From: Pedobacter sp. V48 | Lineage (GTDB): Bacteria > Bacteroidota > Bacteroidia > Sphingobacteriales > Sphingobacteriaceae | DNA length: 37,159 nucleotides | Direction: 5' to 3' | Assembly: GCF_000523515.1 (NCBI RefSeq) | Contig: NZ_AWRU01000001.1 | Location: 110,962-148,120 of the forward strand | Shown here: in pieces, positions 1 through 8,994 of the stretch | Position numbering within the stretch: position 1 is the stretch's first letter | How the letters are laid out: the number at the start of each line of letters is the position of its first letter | Notes under the pieces: model-generated | The model's database searches: none | Told to the model about the DNA's origin: nothing | The model's input: only the letters and a program-made list of their open reading frames with translations | Made by a program: the position numbers and the translations under genes

Positions 1-13
1 TTTGTAGATTAAC

Positions 14-2353
14 TTATAATTGGTCTATCAATTCGTATATTTTAGTGTTATGTTTTTTGATCTTAATTTTAACAAATTTTGAGGCTGGCATATTACTTCC
101 CCGAACAACATTATTAATGGAAACCAACACGTTGGTTTCAGGAAAATAAGTCATGGTGTTCCCTTCTGGTATCTGGTACGAAACGATAATAAACAAAGGT
201 GCGATCCTTTCGATACCATTATCATAATTAAACAAATCTACCTTTTCGCCATCTACAAATCCCGCTTTCTGGATATCTTTTTGATTCATAAATATAACCC
301 GACGCTCATTCTTAATCCCGCGGTACCGATCGTCAAGCCCATATATTGTGGTATTAAATTGGTCATGCGTACGCGTTGTCGCCATCATGTATTCATCCGG
401 GGCAAGTACATTTTCAGGTATGGAGGTTAGGGTAAATGGAGCCCGATCGCCAAATTTCTTAGTAATAAAGTTCCCTTCTCGTGCAGCATTAGGCAAATAA
501 AATCCTTCTTTATGCCGCACCCTTACGTTATAATTCTCAAAACCTGGGATGCACTTTTCAATGTCCTCCCTTACCGCATCGTAGCTATCGGCATAGCGTT
601 GCCAGTCGATAACCGATCTGCTCCCTAAAGTTGCAATCGCCATCCGGCATACAATCTGTGTTTCGTTCACGAGCTTATCCGATATTGGCTTTAGCATGCC
701 CTTAGATGATTGTACTACGCCCATTGAATTTTCCGTACTCACAAACTGTGGTTCACCATTAACCATGTCGATATCACTACGTGAAAAGGTTGGAAGAATT
801 AATGCTTCCTGCCCATGCACGAGGTGGCTTCGGTTAAGTTTGGTAGAAACCGAAACACTTAAATTAAGCTTCCTTAATGCTTTAGCAGTAAAAGTAGTGT
901 CGGGTGTTGCCGATAAAAAATTGCCCCCCATGCTGAAAAAGACTTTTACTTTACCCTCGTGTATCGCTTTAATTACCCCTACCACATCGTATCCGTGTTC
1001 GCGGGGAGGATCAAAGCCAAAGACTTTTTGAATGCGATCCAACTGTTCGTTGCTGGGTTTTTCGTTAATCATCATGGTACGATTACCCTGAACATTGCTA
1101 TGTCCCCGAACCGGACAGACACCAGCACCAGGCTTACCAATACTTCCTTTAAGCAACAGTAAGTTTACGATCTCCTGAATCATCTCTACTCCGTTAGGTT
1201 GCTGTGTAAGCCCCATTCCCCAACAAAAAATAATCCGCTTTTTGAATGCAAGCATTTGAGCAGCCTCATAAATCGCAGCTAGTGATACCCCAGAGGCAGC
1301 TGCAAGATCTTCTAGTTTGTAATGGTCAAACTGTTTGATAAAGGCATCGTACCCAATAGTTTTATCTGCAATAAATTTTTGGTCAAATACCTCGCCCGGA
1401 GATTTTTTTTCAAAGTCAATCAGCAGGAGCCCGATAGCCTTTAAAAGCTCCATATCACCGTTTATTTTTACAGGCAGATAAAGATCCGCAAGCTTAGCAC
1501 CACTTCCAATAATACCATTTATTTGCTGAGGGTTATGAAATCCCATCAATCCGGCTTCTGGTAAAGGATTAATCGCAATGATCTTTGCTCCGTTTTTTTT
1601 ACCTTTTTCCAGGGCACTCATCATTCTGGGCGCATTGGTCCCAGGATTTTGCCCAATAATCACAATCACATCTGTATCGTAAAAATCATTTAGTTTTACA
1701 GTTCCCTTTCCAATACCAATGGTTGGAAACAAAGCAGTGCCTGATGTTTCATGACACATATTAGAGCAATCTGGCATATTGTTGGTGCCAAATTCTTTTG
1801 CGAAGAGCTGATATAAAAATGAAGCTTCGTTACTCGTTCTGCCAGAAGTATAAAAAGCAGCTTCATCTGGTGTTTCTAGTGCATTCAGGTGTTCCGCTAT
1901 TTTTTTAAAAGCATCGTCCCAGCTGATAGGCTGATAATGAGTACCACCTTTTGGCAAATAAACAGGTTCGGCCAATCTCCCTTTACGGCCTATTTCAAAA
2001 TCCGTTAATTTGGCCAGATCGAAGACGGAGTTTTTTTTAAAGAAATCTGCAGTGACTTTTTTGGTAGTTGCTTCCTCTGCCAGGGCCTTCGCGCCATTTT
2101 CACAATATTCGCCCAAAGGAGATCGATCATCATCTGGATCAGGCCAGGCACAGCTCGGACAATCAAATCCCCCAATTTGATTCATCCTAAATAAAGCTCT
2201 TGTACCACGAATGGGTACCCCCTCCTCAAAAAGATCACCAAATGCCGCCATCACTGCAGGCACTCCTGCTGCCCATTTTTCAACCTTTGTTAATTTCAGG
2301 TCTAATAATTTGTATGGATTTTCTGCAGCCGGTTCTTTTTTCTCTTTTTCCAT
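14..2353 (-). CDS. FdhF/YdeP-family molybdopterin oxidoreductase (formate dehydrogenase alpha-like)
   Basis: This 779-residue protein belongs to the bis-MGD molybdopterin oxidoreductases and resembles the FdhF/YdeP branch. Seen: an N-terminal CPSC pair (C65, C68) with C84 in EYCENGAKA, then the Mo domain with TSGRTSNEA and a Cys-His pair (C200-H201) where FdhF has selenocysteine-His, so Cys is the probable Mo ligand. The C-terminal molydop-binding region runs to the end. Only three Cys are obvious for an N-terminal FeS site; a fourth ligand is not evident. No Tat signal is present, so it is probably cytoplasmic. It starts 3 bp after the upstream small gene and is the last gene of a mobA-fdhD-small protein run, which would supply MGD and sulfuration. 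No electron-transfer beta or gamma subunit is adjacent. True substrate is unknown: formate is possible, but YdeP relatives are poorly characterised. Confidence 0.88.
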   Translation of the reverse strand: MEKEKKEPAAENPYKLLDLKLTKVEKWAAGVPAVMAAFGDLFEEGVPIRGTRALFRMNQIGGFDCPSCAWPDPDDDRSPLGEYCENGAKALAEEATTKKVTADFFKKNSVFDLAKLTDFEIGRKGRLAEPVYLPKGGTHYQPISWDDAFKKIAEHLNALETPDEAAFYTSGRTSNEASFLYQLFAKEFGTNNMPDCSNMCHETSGTALFPTIGIGKGTVKLNDFYDTDVIVIIGQNPGTNAPRMMSALEKGKKNGAKIIAINPLPEAGLMGFHNPQQINGIIGSGAKLADLYLPVKINGDMELLKAIGLLLIDFEKKSPGEVFDQKFIADKTIGYDAFIKQFDHYKLEDLAAASGVSLAAIYEAAQMLAFKKRIIFCWGMGLTQQPNGVEMIQEIVNLLLLKGSIGKPGAGVCPVRGHSNVQGNRTMMINEKPSNEQLDRIQKVFGFDPPREHGYDVVGVIKAIHEGKVKVFFSMGGNFLSATPDTTFTAKALRKLNLSVSVSTKLNRSHLVHGQEALILPTFSRSDIDMVNGEPQFVSTENSMGVVQSSKGMLKPISDKLVNETQIVCRMAIATLGSRSVIDWQRYADSYDAVREDIEKCIPGFENYNVRVRHKEGFYLPNAAREGNFITKKFGDRAPFTLTSIPENVLAPDEYMMATTRTHDQFNTTIYGLDDRYRGIKNERRVIFMNQKDIQKAGFVDGEKVDLFNYDNGIERIAPLFIIVSYQIPEGNTMTYFPETNVLVSINNVVRGSNMPASKFVKIKIKKHNTKIYELIDQL

Positions 2354-2356
2354 GGC

Positions 2357-2707
2357 TCATTTGTTTAGAGATGGATTGGGAAAATTATCACTCTGATCTT
2401 CTTCAACATTATCAAGGCAAGTAAAGTCTTTTTCAATGAGTAAACTAACAGGACCGTTCAAGTCATTAAAACCAACTCTCTCTGTATTGTTGAGTTCATC
2501 AACCATTGTTTTTGGTATACTTAGGACTATCCGGTCGCCAATGTAATCAGCTGACAGGACATCACCATTTATAGTTTCAATGGCATACACCAGTGTTTTA
2601 CCCACAAAACCAGAACGTTCCTCCAGAAAGCCTTCAGATCCCAGTTTTGCTACGTCAGATTTGGTAAGTCTATATCTCAGCGAGTTGCCTTTAATTCTAA
2701 TTTTCAT
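2357..2707 (-). CDS. Small conserved protein of the fdhD operon (possibly DUF7009)
   Basis: A 116-residue soluble protein with no signal peptide or membrane segment. The N-terminus (MKIRIKGNSLRYRLTKSDV) and an acidic C-terminal stretch (EKDFTCLDNVEEDQSDNFPNP, residues about 91-111) look like a conserved Bacteroidota family that I tentatively recall as DUF7009; the assignment is from memory and unverified. It sits between fdhD (53-bp gap) and the molybdopterin oxidoreductase (3-bp gap) and is surely co-transcribed with the latter. This suggests a role in assembly or activity of that enzyme, but no function can be read from the sequence. Confidence 0.75.
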   Translation of the reverse strand: MKIRIKGNSLRYRLTKSDVAKLGSEGFLEERSGFVGKTLVYAIETINGDVLSADYIGDRIVLSIPKTMVDELNNTERVGFNDLNGPVSLLIEKDFTCLDNVEEDQSDNFPNPSLNK

Positions 2708-2760
2708 CTGTATATTATTTGTTTTTCAATTGTGATGAAGCTATCAGATTTTTCATACTA

Positions 2761-3657
2761 CTATGTGGTTTGAGAAATCATGATGGTTTCATACGATGTT
2801 GGTATTAATATTCTACTACTTAAATTGTAAATATTGAACCTGTCCTCTTTCAGGAAACCAAAAAGTGTAATATCAAATTCTGCAGCAAGTTCCACCGCAA
2901 GACTCGATGGCGCGCCAATGGCTGCAACGATTGCAATGCCGGCCATGGCGGCTTTCTGAATTAATTCAAAACTTGCCCTTCCACTCAGCAATAAAATATG
3001 CCGATCCAATGGCAGGGTATCTTTCAGTAATGCCTTGCCAATTAACTTGTCAAGCGCATTGTGTCGCCCAACGTCTTCCCGCAACAGAACTAAATCACCC
3101 TTGACAGTAAAAAGGCCTGATGCATGAATACCTCCGGTAGCTGCAAATCCGCTTTGGGCTGCACTTAACTTTCCTGGCAATTCATATAAAATATCTGTTG
3201 ATAAATTCAACTGAGGTTTATCCTGATTACTAAAGGGGCTAACTGTCCTAATAGATTCAATAGAGCCTTTTCCGCATACGCCGCAACTGGAGGTGGTATA
3301 AAAATTCCGGTCCGATTGCTGCAACTGAGGCATGAAATTTTCAGCGAGTTCCACCTGCACAATATTCTGCTTTTGTGATGAACATTTCATATCTACGTGG
3401 TAGACATCAGTCACATCCTGATAAGAAGAAATAATTCCTTCTGTAAACAAAAAGCCGATCGCAAGTTCCAGGTCATTACCTGGCGTGCGCATGGTTACAG
3501 ATATATTCTTTTGTATCCGCTCTGACTTGGGACCATAAGCTATTCTTATTTCAAGGGGCTCTTCTACGGAAAGCAGATCCGATAACGGCACACTTGTTAA
3601 ACCTTTAACCTTTCTGACAAGTATCTGCTTAATGGAAACTAATTCTAAATCCTCCAT
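2761..3657 (-). CDS. fdhD: Formate dehydrogenase accessory sulfurtransferase FdhD
   Basis: FdhD passes sulfur from a cysteine desulfurase to the Mo of bis-MGD enzymes, making the sulfido ligand needed by formate dehydrogenases. The 298-residue length is near the usual size. The family motif SCGVCGKGSIE is present with the two redox Cys at C125 and C128, and the C-terminal half carries GGIHASGLF, LREDVGRHNALDKLIG and LLLSGRASFELIQKA, all typical of the family. The ATG at 3657 follows an AT-rich spacer of 102 bp after mobA. Its client is most likely the oxidoreductase two genes downstream. A cytosolic protein; assignment is firm. Confidence 0.95.
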   Translation of the reverse strand: MEDLELVSIKQILVRKVKGLTSVPLSDLLSVEEPLEIRIAYGPKSERIQKNISVTMRTPGNDLELAIGFLFTEGIISSYQDVTDVYHVDMKCSSQKQNIVQVELAENFMPQLQQSDRNFYTTSSCGVCGKGSIESIRTVSPFSNQDKPQLNLSTDILYELPGKLSAAQSGFAATGGIHASGLFTVKGDLVLLREDVGRHNALDKLIGKALLKDTLPLDRHILLLSGRASFELIQKAAMAGIAIVAAIGAPSSLAVELAAEFDITLFGFLKEDRFNIYNLSSRILIPTSYETIMISQTT

Positions 3658-3759
3658 TTCCGTGCGGTTTTAATAAAATAATCATTCTTAAAATTAAGAA
3701 AAAATCAGTCTAAAAAGAATTGTATGAGAGATATTCAACCAAAGAATAATAGATTAGCC

Positions 3760-4341
3760 TTAGAGATTATTTAAATCACTTAGTGTGTTATAGTTATCGA
3801 AATAAGCCTTCCATTTTTCGGAAACAGGAAGATGACTGACCTCTAGTTGATCAAGCGCATATTTCATACTATGCTTACGTAACTCTTGATTCATATACAA
3901 GGCATATATCTTGTCCAATGCCTTTGCTGAATATATGCCGCATAGTGGTTCATATTGCTTTTCATTCATAAAGACCAACGCATCAGCTGGATTATCCTCA
4001 TACTGTTGAACAAGGAAGCCTAAAAGATCAACTTCCATATTTATCATGTCACAGGCAAGTACAAGTAAATCTTCCTTCGGATAAATAAGGTGTACGGATA
4101 AGATGCCTCTAAGTGGGCCACCGATAGACAAGGCAGGATCGTCTATGATTAATGAAGAGGTAGAAAAGACAGTTTGGTATATTGGTAATTGTAGTGTATT
4201 TACGGATATGGTAACAGGATTTTGTAATGATGACAACTTAGCAAATGCTTGTTGTGCCCATGTTTGTTGCCCATTTTGCAACATACCTTTATCCTTTCCC
4301 ATTCTTAGACTTTGACCACCTGAAAGAACTACTCCAATCAT
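3760..4341 (-). CDS. mobA: Molybdenum cofactor guanylyltransferase MobA
   Basis: MobA attaches GMP from GTP to Mo-molybdopterin, giving the MGD cofactor. The 193-residue protein has the nucleotidyltransferase signature LSGGQSLRMGKDK at residues 6-18, IGGPLRGILS, and the metal-binding LACDMINM around residues 95-103, with EPLCGIYS after it. It leads the minus-strand operon whose last gene is a predicted bis-MGD enzyme, so its role there is clear. A promoter-like TAAATTTG lies 20 bases upstream of the ATG, giving a short leader. Distinguished from the second nucleotidyltransferase of the window (8991-9581) by the RMGKDK motif and by operon partner. Confidence 0.92.
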   Translation of the reverse strand: MIGVVLSGGQSLRMGKDKGMLQNGQQTWAQQAFAKLSSLQNPVTISVNTLQLPIYQTVFSTSSLIIDDPALSIGGPLRGILSVHLIYPKEDLLVLACDMINMEVDLLGFLVQQYEDNPADALVFMNEKQYEPLCGIYSAKALDKIYALYMNQELRKHSMKYALDQLEVSHLPVSEKWKAYFDNYNTLSDLNNL

Positions 4342-4360
4342 TTTTATTAGTTTATTGAAA

Positions 4361-4368
4361 CAAATTTA
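4361..4368 (-). promoter_or_regulatory. Candidate -7 element before mobA (TAAATTTG)
   Basis: On the minus strand the sequence reads TAAATTTG, an exact match to the Bacteroidota -7 consensus TAnnTTTG. It lies about 19 nt upstream of the mobA ATG. A clean -33 TTTG at canonical spacing is not evident; the nearest TTTG is about 25 nt upstream. It would drive the mobA-fdhD-small protein-oxidoreductase operon. Confidence 0.5.
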
Positions 4369-4489
4369 GACATTCTATAAGTTCGATTGTTATCAAATTA
4401 TCTCAATCAGTAATATTGGTAGTAATACCCGTAATCCATCTACCATCAATGCCTTTAGTTATTTTGATCTTTGAATTAAAGAATTGAAA

Positions 4490-4567
4490 ATGAAAAGTAT
4501 CATAACCGTGTGGCAAGTTGTTAAGGATAAGGCAGATGATTTTACATTAATAGAAGAATATAAGTAG
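4490..4567 (+). pseudogene. Short 25-codon ORF, possible 5' remnant of a YihY-type membrane protein gene
   Basis: An ATG at 4490 opens a 25-codon frame (MKSIITVWQVVKDKADDFTL, then IEEYK) ending in TAG at 4565. The pattern of MKS-x-x-x-W-x-x-x-K-D-x-x-x-D-F resembles the N-terminus of YihY/BrkB-type membrane proteins as I remember them, but the match is short and could be chance. The frame is otherwise intergenic, between divergent mobA and the 2Fe-2S subunit gene. It may be a gene remnant, a leader peptide or nothing. Confidence 0.25.
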
Positions 4568-4614
4568 AAAAAACAGTATTTTAATAGAGAAATATCACCA
4601 AAAACCATTAGCAT

Positions 4615-5088
4615 ATGATTAACTTAAATATCAATCAAAAATCTTATGAGGTAGATGCAGATCCAGATATGCCCCTTTTGTGGGCCATTCGTGATCTTGT
4701 TGGTCTAACCGGAACCAAGTATGGATGCGGTGTTGCTCAATGTGGAGCCTGTGTAGTTCATTTAAATGGAGAAGCTGTGCGGTCATGTGTAACCAAAGTT
4801 AGCCGGGCGGAAGGTAAAAAAATCGTCACCATCGAAGGACTGTCAAAAAACAATGACCATCCGCTACAGTTGGCGTGGAATGAAGTTAATGTGCCGCAGT
4901 GCGGATATTGTCATTCTGGTCAATTGATGTCGGCAGCTGTACTATTGAGGGAAAATCCAAATCCTACAGATGAGGATATTGATAGTGCCATGTCCGGAAA
5001 CATCTGTCGTTGCGGTACCTATCCCCGCATTCGAAAAGCTATTCACCTAGCAGCAGAACTGCATAAAAAGGAAGGCGGAACAAAATGA
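4615..5088 (+). CDS. 2Fe-2S subunit of isoquinoline 1-oxidoreductase-type molybdoenzyme (IorA-like)
   Basis: This 157-residue protein is the small electron-transfer subunit of a xanthine oxidase-family enzyme. A plant-type ferredoxin domain holds C38, C43, C46 and C58 (first 2Fe-2S cluster) and a helical domain holds C96, C99, C131 and C133 (second cluster, [10 protein letters not shown] and [11 protein letters not shown]). Length matches the family. It would take electrons from the Mo subunit and pass them to the cytochrome encoded next; its stop overlaps that start by 4 bp (ATGA). The arrangement without a FAD subunit is typical of the IorAB/aldehyde oxidase group rather than xanthine dehydrogenase. 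Confidence 0.93.
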   Translation: MINLNINQKSYEVDADPDMPLLWAIRDLVGLTGTKYGCGVAQCGACVVHLNGEAVRSCVTKVSRAEGKKIVTIEGLSKNNDHPLQLAWNEVNVPQCGYCHSGQLMSAAVLLRENPNPTDEDIDSAMSGNICRCGTYPRIRKAIHLAAELHKKEGGTK

Positions 5089-5699
5089 AAAGATCAATAA
5101 TTATCATGGCAGTTATCCTCTCCATGATTGGAATCATGGCTTTCGGCTTGAGTACATTGAACAACCGTCCCAATGTTACTGGAGAGACTATACAGAAAAT
5201 AAAAAAGGACAGCATAGCATCAGTAAGAGCCTTTGAACAGGTTTATCAAGTTTTAATGAGCCCACGCTGCATGAACTGTCACCCCTCGGGAGATATCCCT
5301 TTACAGGGAGACGACAGTCACCTGCATGAGATGCATCCAAAAAGAGGGCAGGACGGCAAAGGCGTATTTGCGATGAAATGTGCAAATTGCCATCAGCCAA
5401 ACAACACACCTGGTTTACATACTCCACCGGGAAATCCAGACTGGCATTTGCCCCCTGCAGATATGAAAATGGTATTCCAGGGCAAAACAGCTCATGAACT
5501 GGCTAAACAACTGGTAAACCCTAAGCAAAATGGCAATAAGTCTATGAAACAATTATTGGAACATGCCGACGATGGGTTGGTTTTATCGGGATGGAATTCG
5601 GGAGAGGGACGCTCACAGCCACCAATGAGCCATGCAGCATTCAAAAAAGCATGGGAAACATGGATCAATACTGGGGCATATGCTCCTAAAAGCAAATAA
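5085..5699 (+). CDS. Membrane-anchored diheme cytochrome c subunit of the isoquinoline oxidoreductase-type enzyme
   Basis: A 204-residue protein with one N-terminal hydrophobic segment (about residues 4-22) without a clear cleavage site, so probably an anchor or uncleaved signal. Two heme c motifs are seen: CMNCH at 62-66 and CANCH at 99-103, the second followed by a TPPG-x-P-x-WHLPP stretch; later Met and His residues could be axial ligands. Annotation pipelines often call this family an isoquinoline 1-oxidoreductase subunit. It lies between the 2Fe-2S and Mo subunit genes, so it is the likely electron exit to the periplasmic respiratory chain. Substrate unknown. Confidence 0.85.
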   Translation: MKRSIIIMAVILSMIGIMAFGLSTLNNRPNVTGETIQKIKKDSIASVRAFEQVYQVLMSPRCMNCHPSGDIPLQGDDSHLHEMHPKRGQDGKGVFAMKCANCHQPNNTPGLHTPPGNPDWHLPPADMKMVFQGKTAHELAKQLVNPKQNGNKSMKQLLEHADDGLVLSGWNSGEGRSQPPMSHAAFKKAWETWINTGAYAPKSK

Positions 5700-5714
5700 A
5701 TTAAATCTACAACT

Positions 5715-7871
5715 ATGAGTACTAATCAAGTTTCCAGAAGAGATTTTCTCAGGGTTTCAGGTCTGGCTGGCACAGCATTATGCCTAGGTTTCTATTTCCC
5801 TTCAAGCGCCAAAGAAGCAGAAATCGTGAATACAAGTGGGGTACCAAAATCAGAAGTAGAACTGAACGCCTGGATCCACATAGATACAGATGGCAAAGTC
5901 ACTATTTTTAACCATCGTGCCGAAATGGGTCAGGGCTCTTTTCAGTCCGTTCCACAAATTATTGCCGAAGAGCTCGAAGTTGACCTGAAAGAGGTAAATA
6001 TTATTCTCGCCCAAGGTAACAGAGAAAAGTACGGCAGTCAGATTACCGGCGGAAGTTCAACCATACGCGGATCTTATAAGAATTTATTAAAGTTAAGCGC
6101 AACTGCCCGGATTATGCTGATCACCATCGCAGCAAAAAAGTGGAATGTGCCCATTACTGCCTGCTATGCCGAATCAGGCCATGTGCTACACAAAGCTTCA
6201 GGAAAGAAATTTCACTATGGCGAACTCGTTGTAGATGCTTCGAAACTAGAAGCACCGAAAGAAGTTGTCCTTAAAAAAATCTCCGAATATAAACTGATCC
6301 GCAAACCACTACACAGGCAGGATACCCCCCTAAAAACAAATGGTACCGCAATATTTGGTCTGGATAAGAAGTTACCAGGCATGCTTTATGCAACTGTTGA
6401 GCGTAATCCGAGGTTACGGGGAATAGTAAAAAGTTTTGATGCCAGTGCAGCTCTGAAAATACCAGGAGTTACAAAGGTTTTTAAAGTTCGCATGGGTGTT
6501 TTTAATACTTTTCGTGAGGGTGTAGCCGTTGTTGCAAATTCCACCTGGGCAGCGATGCAGGGGAAAAAAGCATTAAAGGTAGAATGGGATGATTCCGGAT
6601 TCGAACACATCAACACCACTGAAATTTATAGACGCCAGCAAGAAGATCTCCAAACCAAGGAAGGTTTGTACCTAAAAAAACAAGGAAATCCAGATGATAT
6701 CCTTAGACAGGAAGGAAAAACCATAGACGTAGTTTACCAGACTCCTTATCAGTCGCATAGCTGCATGGAACCTGTAAATTGTGTCGCTCATTATCAAGGC
6801 GACAAGGTGGAGATTTGGGGACCTATCCAAGCTCCGGAATGGGTACAGGATTACATCAGTGGCCAATTGGGCTTGCCTAAAGAAAAAGTCATCGTTAACA
6901 TGACTTTCCTGGGTGGTGGATTTGGCAGAAAAGCATTTATGGATTATCCTCATGAGGCCACAATGATCTCCAAAGAAATCGGAGCTCCGGTTCAGGTGGT
7001 GTGGACAAGAGAGGATGATGCTACCCAAGGACCATATCGTCCGGGCATTTCGTACAGGTGCCAGGGTGCTATTCATAACGGAGAGGTAACTGCACTCAAA
7101 TTCCGCATGTCAGGTCAGAATAATGACCATTGGAGAGGTGGAAAAACAGATCAGGCGAACCGAAGTACCTCCGAAGGATTTCTTAAACCCTACTTCGACA
7201 GCATCAAAAACATCAGCTTTGCCGAAGTACAATTTGAAACACCTGTTCCTACCATGTGGTGGCGGTCTGTATATGCCTCTACCAATGGATTTGCCTATGA
7301 AAGTTTTCTGGACGAGGTTGCATTAGCAGCAGGCAAAGATCCTCTGGATCTCAGGAGACAGTATTTACAGGATGAACGATGCCAGCGATTGATTGACAAA
7401 ATGGAGGAAGTTTCGGGCTGGAAGAAAAGGAAGAAAAATGAAGGTTTTGGCGCTGCCATTACAGAATGCTTTTCCAGTACAGTGGGCCAAATTGTAAAAG
7501 TATCCAAAGATGCCAGTGGTAAAATTAAAATAGATCAGGTTTGGGCGGTGATGGACTGTGGATGGTACGTAAATCCTGATATCATCCGAGCCCAGGTAGA
7601 AGGAAGTATAATAATGGCATTAGGTGCGGCAACAATTCACGAAATCACATTTAAAGATGGGCTGGTAGAGCAAAGAAACTTCTATGATTATAAAATGCCA
7701 AGAATTACGGACATACCACCAATAGAAGTGCACATTATGGAAAATGACGCTGATGCAGGCGGAGTTGGTGAACCGGGTTTACCGGCCTTTGCCCCTGCCC
7801 TTACAAATGCCATATTTGATTTAACAGGGAAGCGGATAAGGAAACTTCCATTTGACTTAAGCGCTGTTTAA
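5715..7871 (+). CDS. Molybdopterin-binding subunit of isoquinoline 1-oxidoreductase-type enzyme (IorB-like, xanthine dehydrogenase family)
   Basis: The 718-residue catalytic subunit hydroxylates an aldehyde or N-heterocycle using water. The N-terminus carries a Tat signal (SRRDFLRVSGLAG, residues 8-20), so the folded enzyme goes to the periplasm with its 2Fe-2S partner. Seen: GHxAEMGQGSFQ-like segment (HRAEMGQGSF), GGGFGRKAF around residue 397, and near the C-terminus GVGEPG with the family's catalytic Glu (about E686). Length fits IorB rather than the larger xanthine dehydrogenase subunit. It sits 15 bp after the cytochrome gene and is followed by xdhC. Real substrate cannot be told from sequence; isoquinoline itself is only the type substrate of the family. 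Confidence 0.92.
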   Translation: MSTNQVSRRDFLRVSGLAGTALCLGFYFPSSAKEAEIVNTSGVPKSEVELNAWIHIDTDGKVTIFNHRAEMGQGSFQSVPQIIAEELEVDLKEVNIILAQGNREKYGSQITGGSSTIRGSYKNLLKLSATARIMLITIAAKKWNVPITACYAESGHVLHKASGKKFHYGELVVDASKLEAPKEVVLKKISEYKLIRKPLHRQDTPLKTNGTAIFGLDKKLPGMLYATVERNPRLRGIVKSFDASAALKIPGVTKVFKVRMGVFNTFREGVAVVANSTWAAMQGKKALKVEWDDSGFEHINTTEIYRRQQEDLQTKEGLYLKKQGNPDDILRQEGKTIDVVYQTPYQSHSCMEPVNCVAHYQGDKVEIWGPIQAPEWVQDYISGQLGLPKEKVIVNMTFLGGGFGRKAFMDYPHEATMISKEIGAPVQVVWTREDDATQGPYRPGISYRCQGAIHNGEVTALKFRMSGQNNDHWRGGKTDQANRSTSEGFLKPYFDSIKNISFAEVQFETPVPTMWWRSVYASTNGFAYESFLDEVALAAGKDPLDLRRQYLQDERCQRLIDKMEEVSGWKKRKKNEGFGAAITECFSSTVGQIVKVSKDASGKIKIDQVWAVMDCGWYVNPDIIRAQVEGSIIMALGAATIHEITFKDGLVEQRNFYDYKMPRITDIPPIEVHIMENDADAGGVGEPGLPAFAPALTNAIFDLTGKRIRKLPFDLSAV

Positions 7872-7884
7872 TTACGAGATTCTG

Positions 7885-8994
7885 ATGAAAGAAATTGCTG
7901 ACATACTTAAGGCCTATCAAAAAGCTTTGAAGGCAAACAAAAAGACAGCACTGGCAACCGTAGTAAAGGTAGAAGGATCTTCCTATCGCAGACCAGGAGC
8001 CAGAATGCTGATTACGGAAGATGGGCAACTTACAGGCGCCATTAGTGGGGGCTGTTTGGAAGGTGATGCCTTGAGAAAAGCACTTTCGGCTATTGTGCAA
8101 CAGGAAAACAAGCTCATCACTTATGATACAACCGATGAAGAGGATGCAAAGATTGGTGTACAACTAGGCTGCAACGGCATTGTCCATATCCTTTTTGAAC
8201 CGATAGTTGAAGAGGAAGAATTCAATCCAGTTGCCATTTTAGCTGCCTTAAGCGAGAAACGTGAGGATGCGGTTTTGGTCACACTTTTCGCTCTAGATTC
8301 AAAAGTGCAACCTGGCACAAGTATGCTTTACCGAAAAGAGAACCTCCAATCTAATATCCCCGTAGAAATAAAACAATCAATAATGGATGATGTGGCTAAG
8401 GCATGGGATAATAAAACTTCGGTTTTCAGTAATTATCAAACGCCTGAAGAAAATATAGACGGGTTTTTAGAGTTTATCCGGCCATCCATTTCTTTGGTTA
8501 TTGCTGGTGCCGGAAACGACGTACAACCGTTGGCAGAGGTAGCTTATCTTTTAGGATGGGAGGTAACGATTGCTGATGGCAGACCCACTCATGCCTCAAC
8601 AATACGTTTTCCAAATGCAAACCAGGTGTTGGTCAGCAAACCGGAGCAACTTCTATCACAAGTCCACATAGATGAACAAACAGCATTCGTGCTGATGACC
8701 CACAACTACAATTATGATCTTGAGCTCCTGAATCTTCTTCTAGACACCAATGCGCCATACGTTGGTATTCTTGGACCTAAAAAGAAACTGATCAGGATGC
8801 TCGATGAACTGAACAGGAATACCCCGGAAAACGAATCCCGGGTACATGGACCGATTGGCCTTGATATCGGAGCAGAAACTGCAGAAGAAATCGCCATCTC
8901 TATTGTTGCAGAAATTAAATCTGTTTTTTCGGGTGCTTCGACAAATTCCCTGAAAGTAAAAAGGAGCCCAATCCATGTCTATTCTAATTTATGA
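7885..8994 (+). CDS. XdhC/CoxI-family molybdoenzyme maturation protein
   Basis: XdhC-type proteins bind molybdenum cofactor and help insert the sulfurated form into xanthine oxidase-family enzymes. The 369-residue protein has the N-terminal XdhC motif GSSYRRPGARMLI and GAISGGCLEGD (residues about 31-59) and a C-terminal Rossmann domain beginning VIAGAGNDVQPLAE (about residue 203). It lies 13 bp after the Mo subunit gene and overlaps the next gene by 4 bp, so it is part of one transcript and very probably matures the IorB-like subunit. Confidence 0.9.
   Translation: MKEIADILKAYQKALKANKKTALATVVKVEGSSYRRPGARMLITEDGQLTGAISGGCLEGDALRKALSAIVQQENKLITYDTTDEEDAKIGVQLGCNGIVHILFEPIVEEEEFNPVAILAALSEKREDAVLVTLFALDSKVQPGTSMLYRKENLQSNIPVEIKQSIMDDVAKAWDNKTSVFSNYQTPEENIDGFLEFIRPSISLVIAGAGNDVQPLAEVAYLLGWEVTIADGRPTHASTIRFPNANQVLVSKPEQLLSQVHIDEQTAFVLMTHNYNYDLELLNLLLDTNAPYVGILGPKKKLIRMLDELNRNTPENESRVHGPIGLDIGAETAEEIAISIVAEIKSVFSGASTNSLKVKRSPIHVYSNL

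Noticed and set aside
4342..4614. Molybdenum-cofactor riboswitch between mobA and the 2Fe-2S subunit gene
   Set aside because: The position would suit one, but I see no GC-rich stems or conserved core; the region is AT-rich with a plain promoter-like element.
7801..8163. Overlapping antisense ORFs in the Moco operon and other genes
   Set aside because: They lie opposite well-supported genes and show no domain or signal pattern; they are frame shadows.
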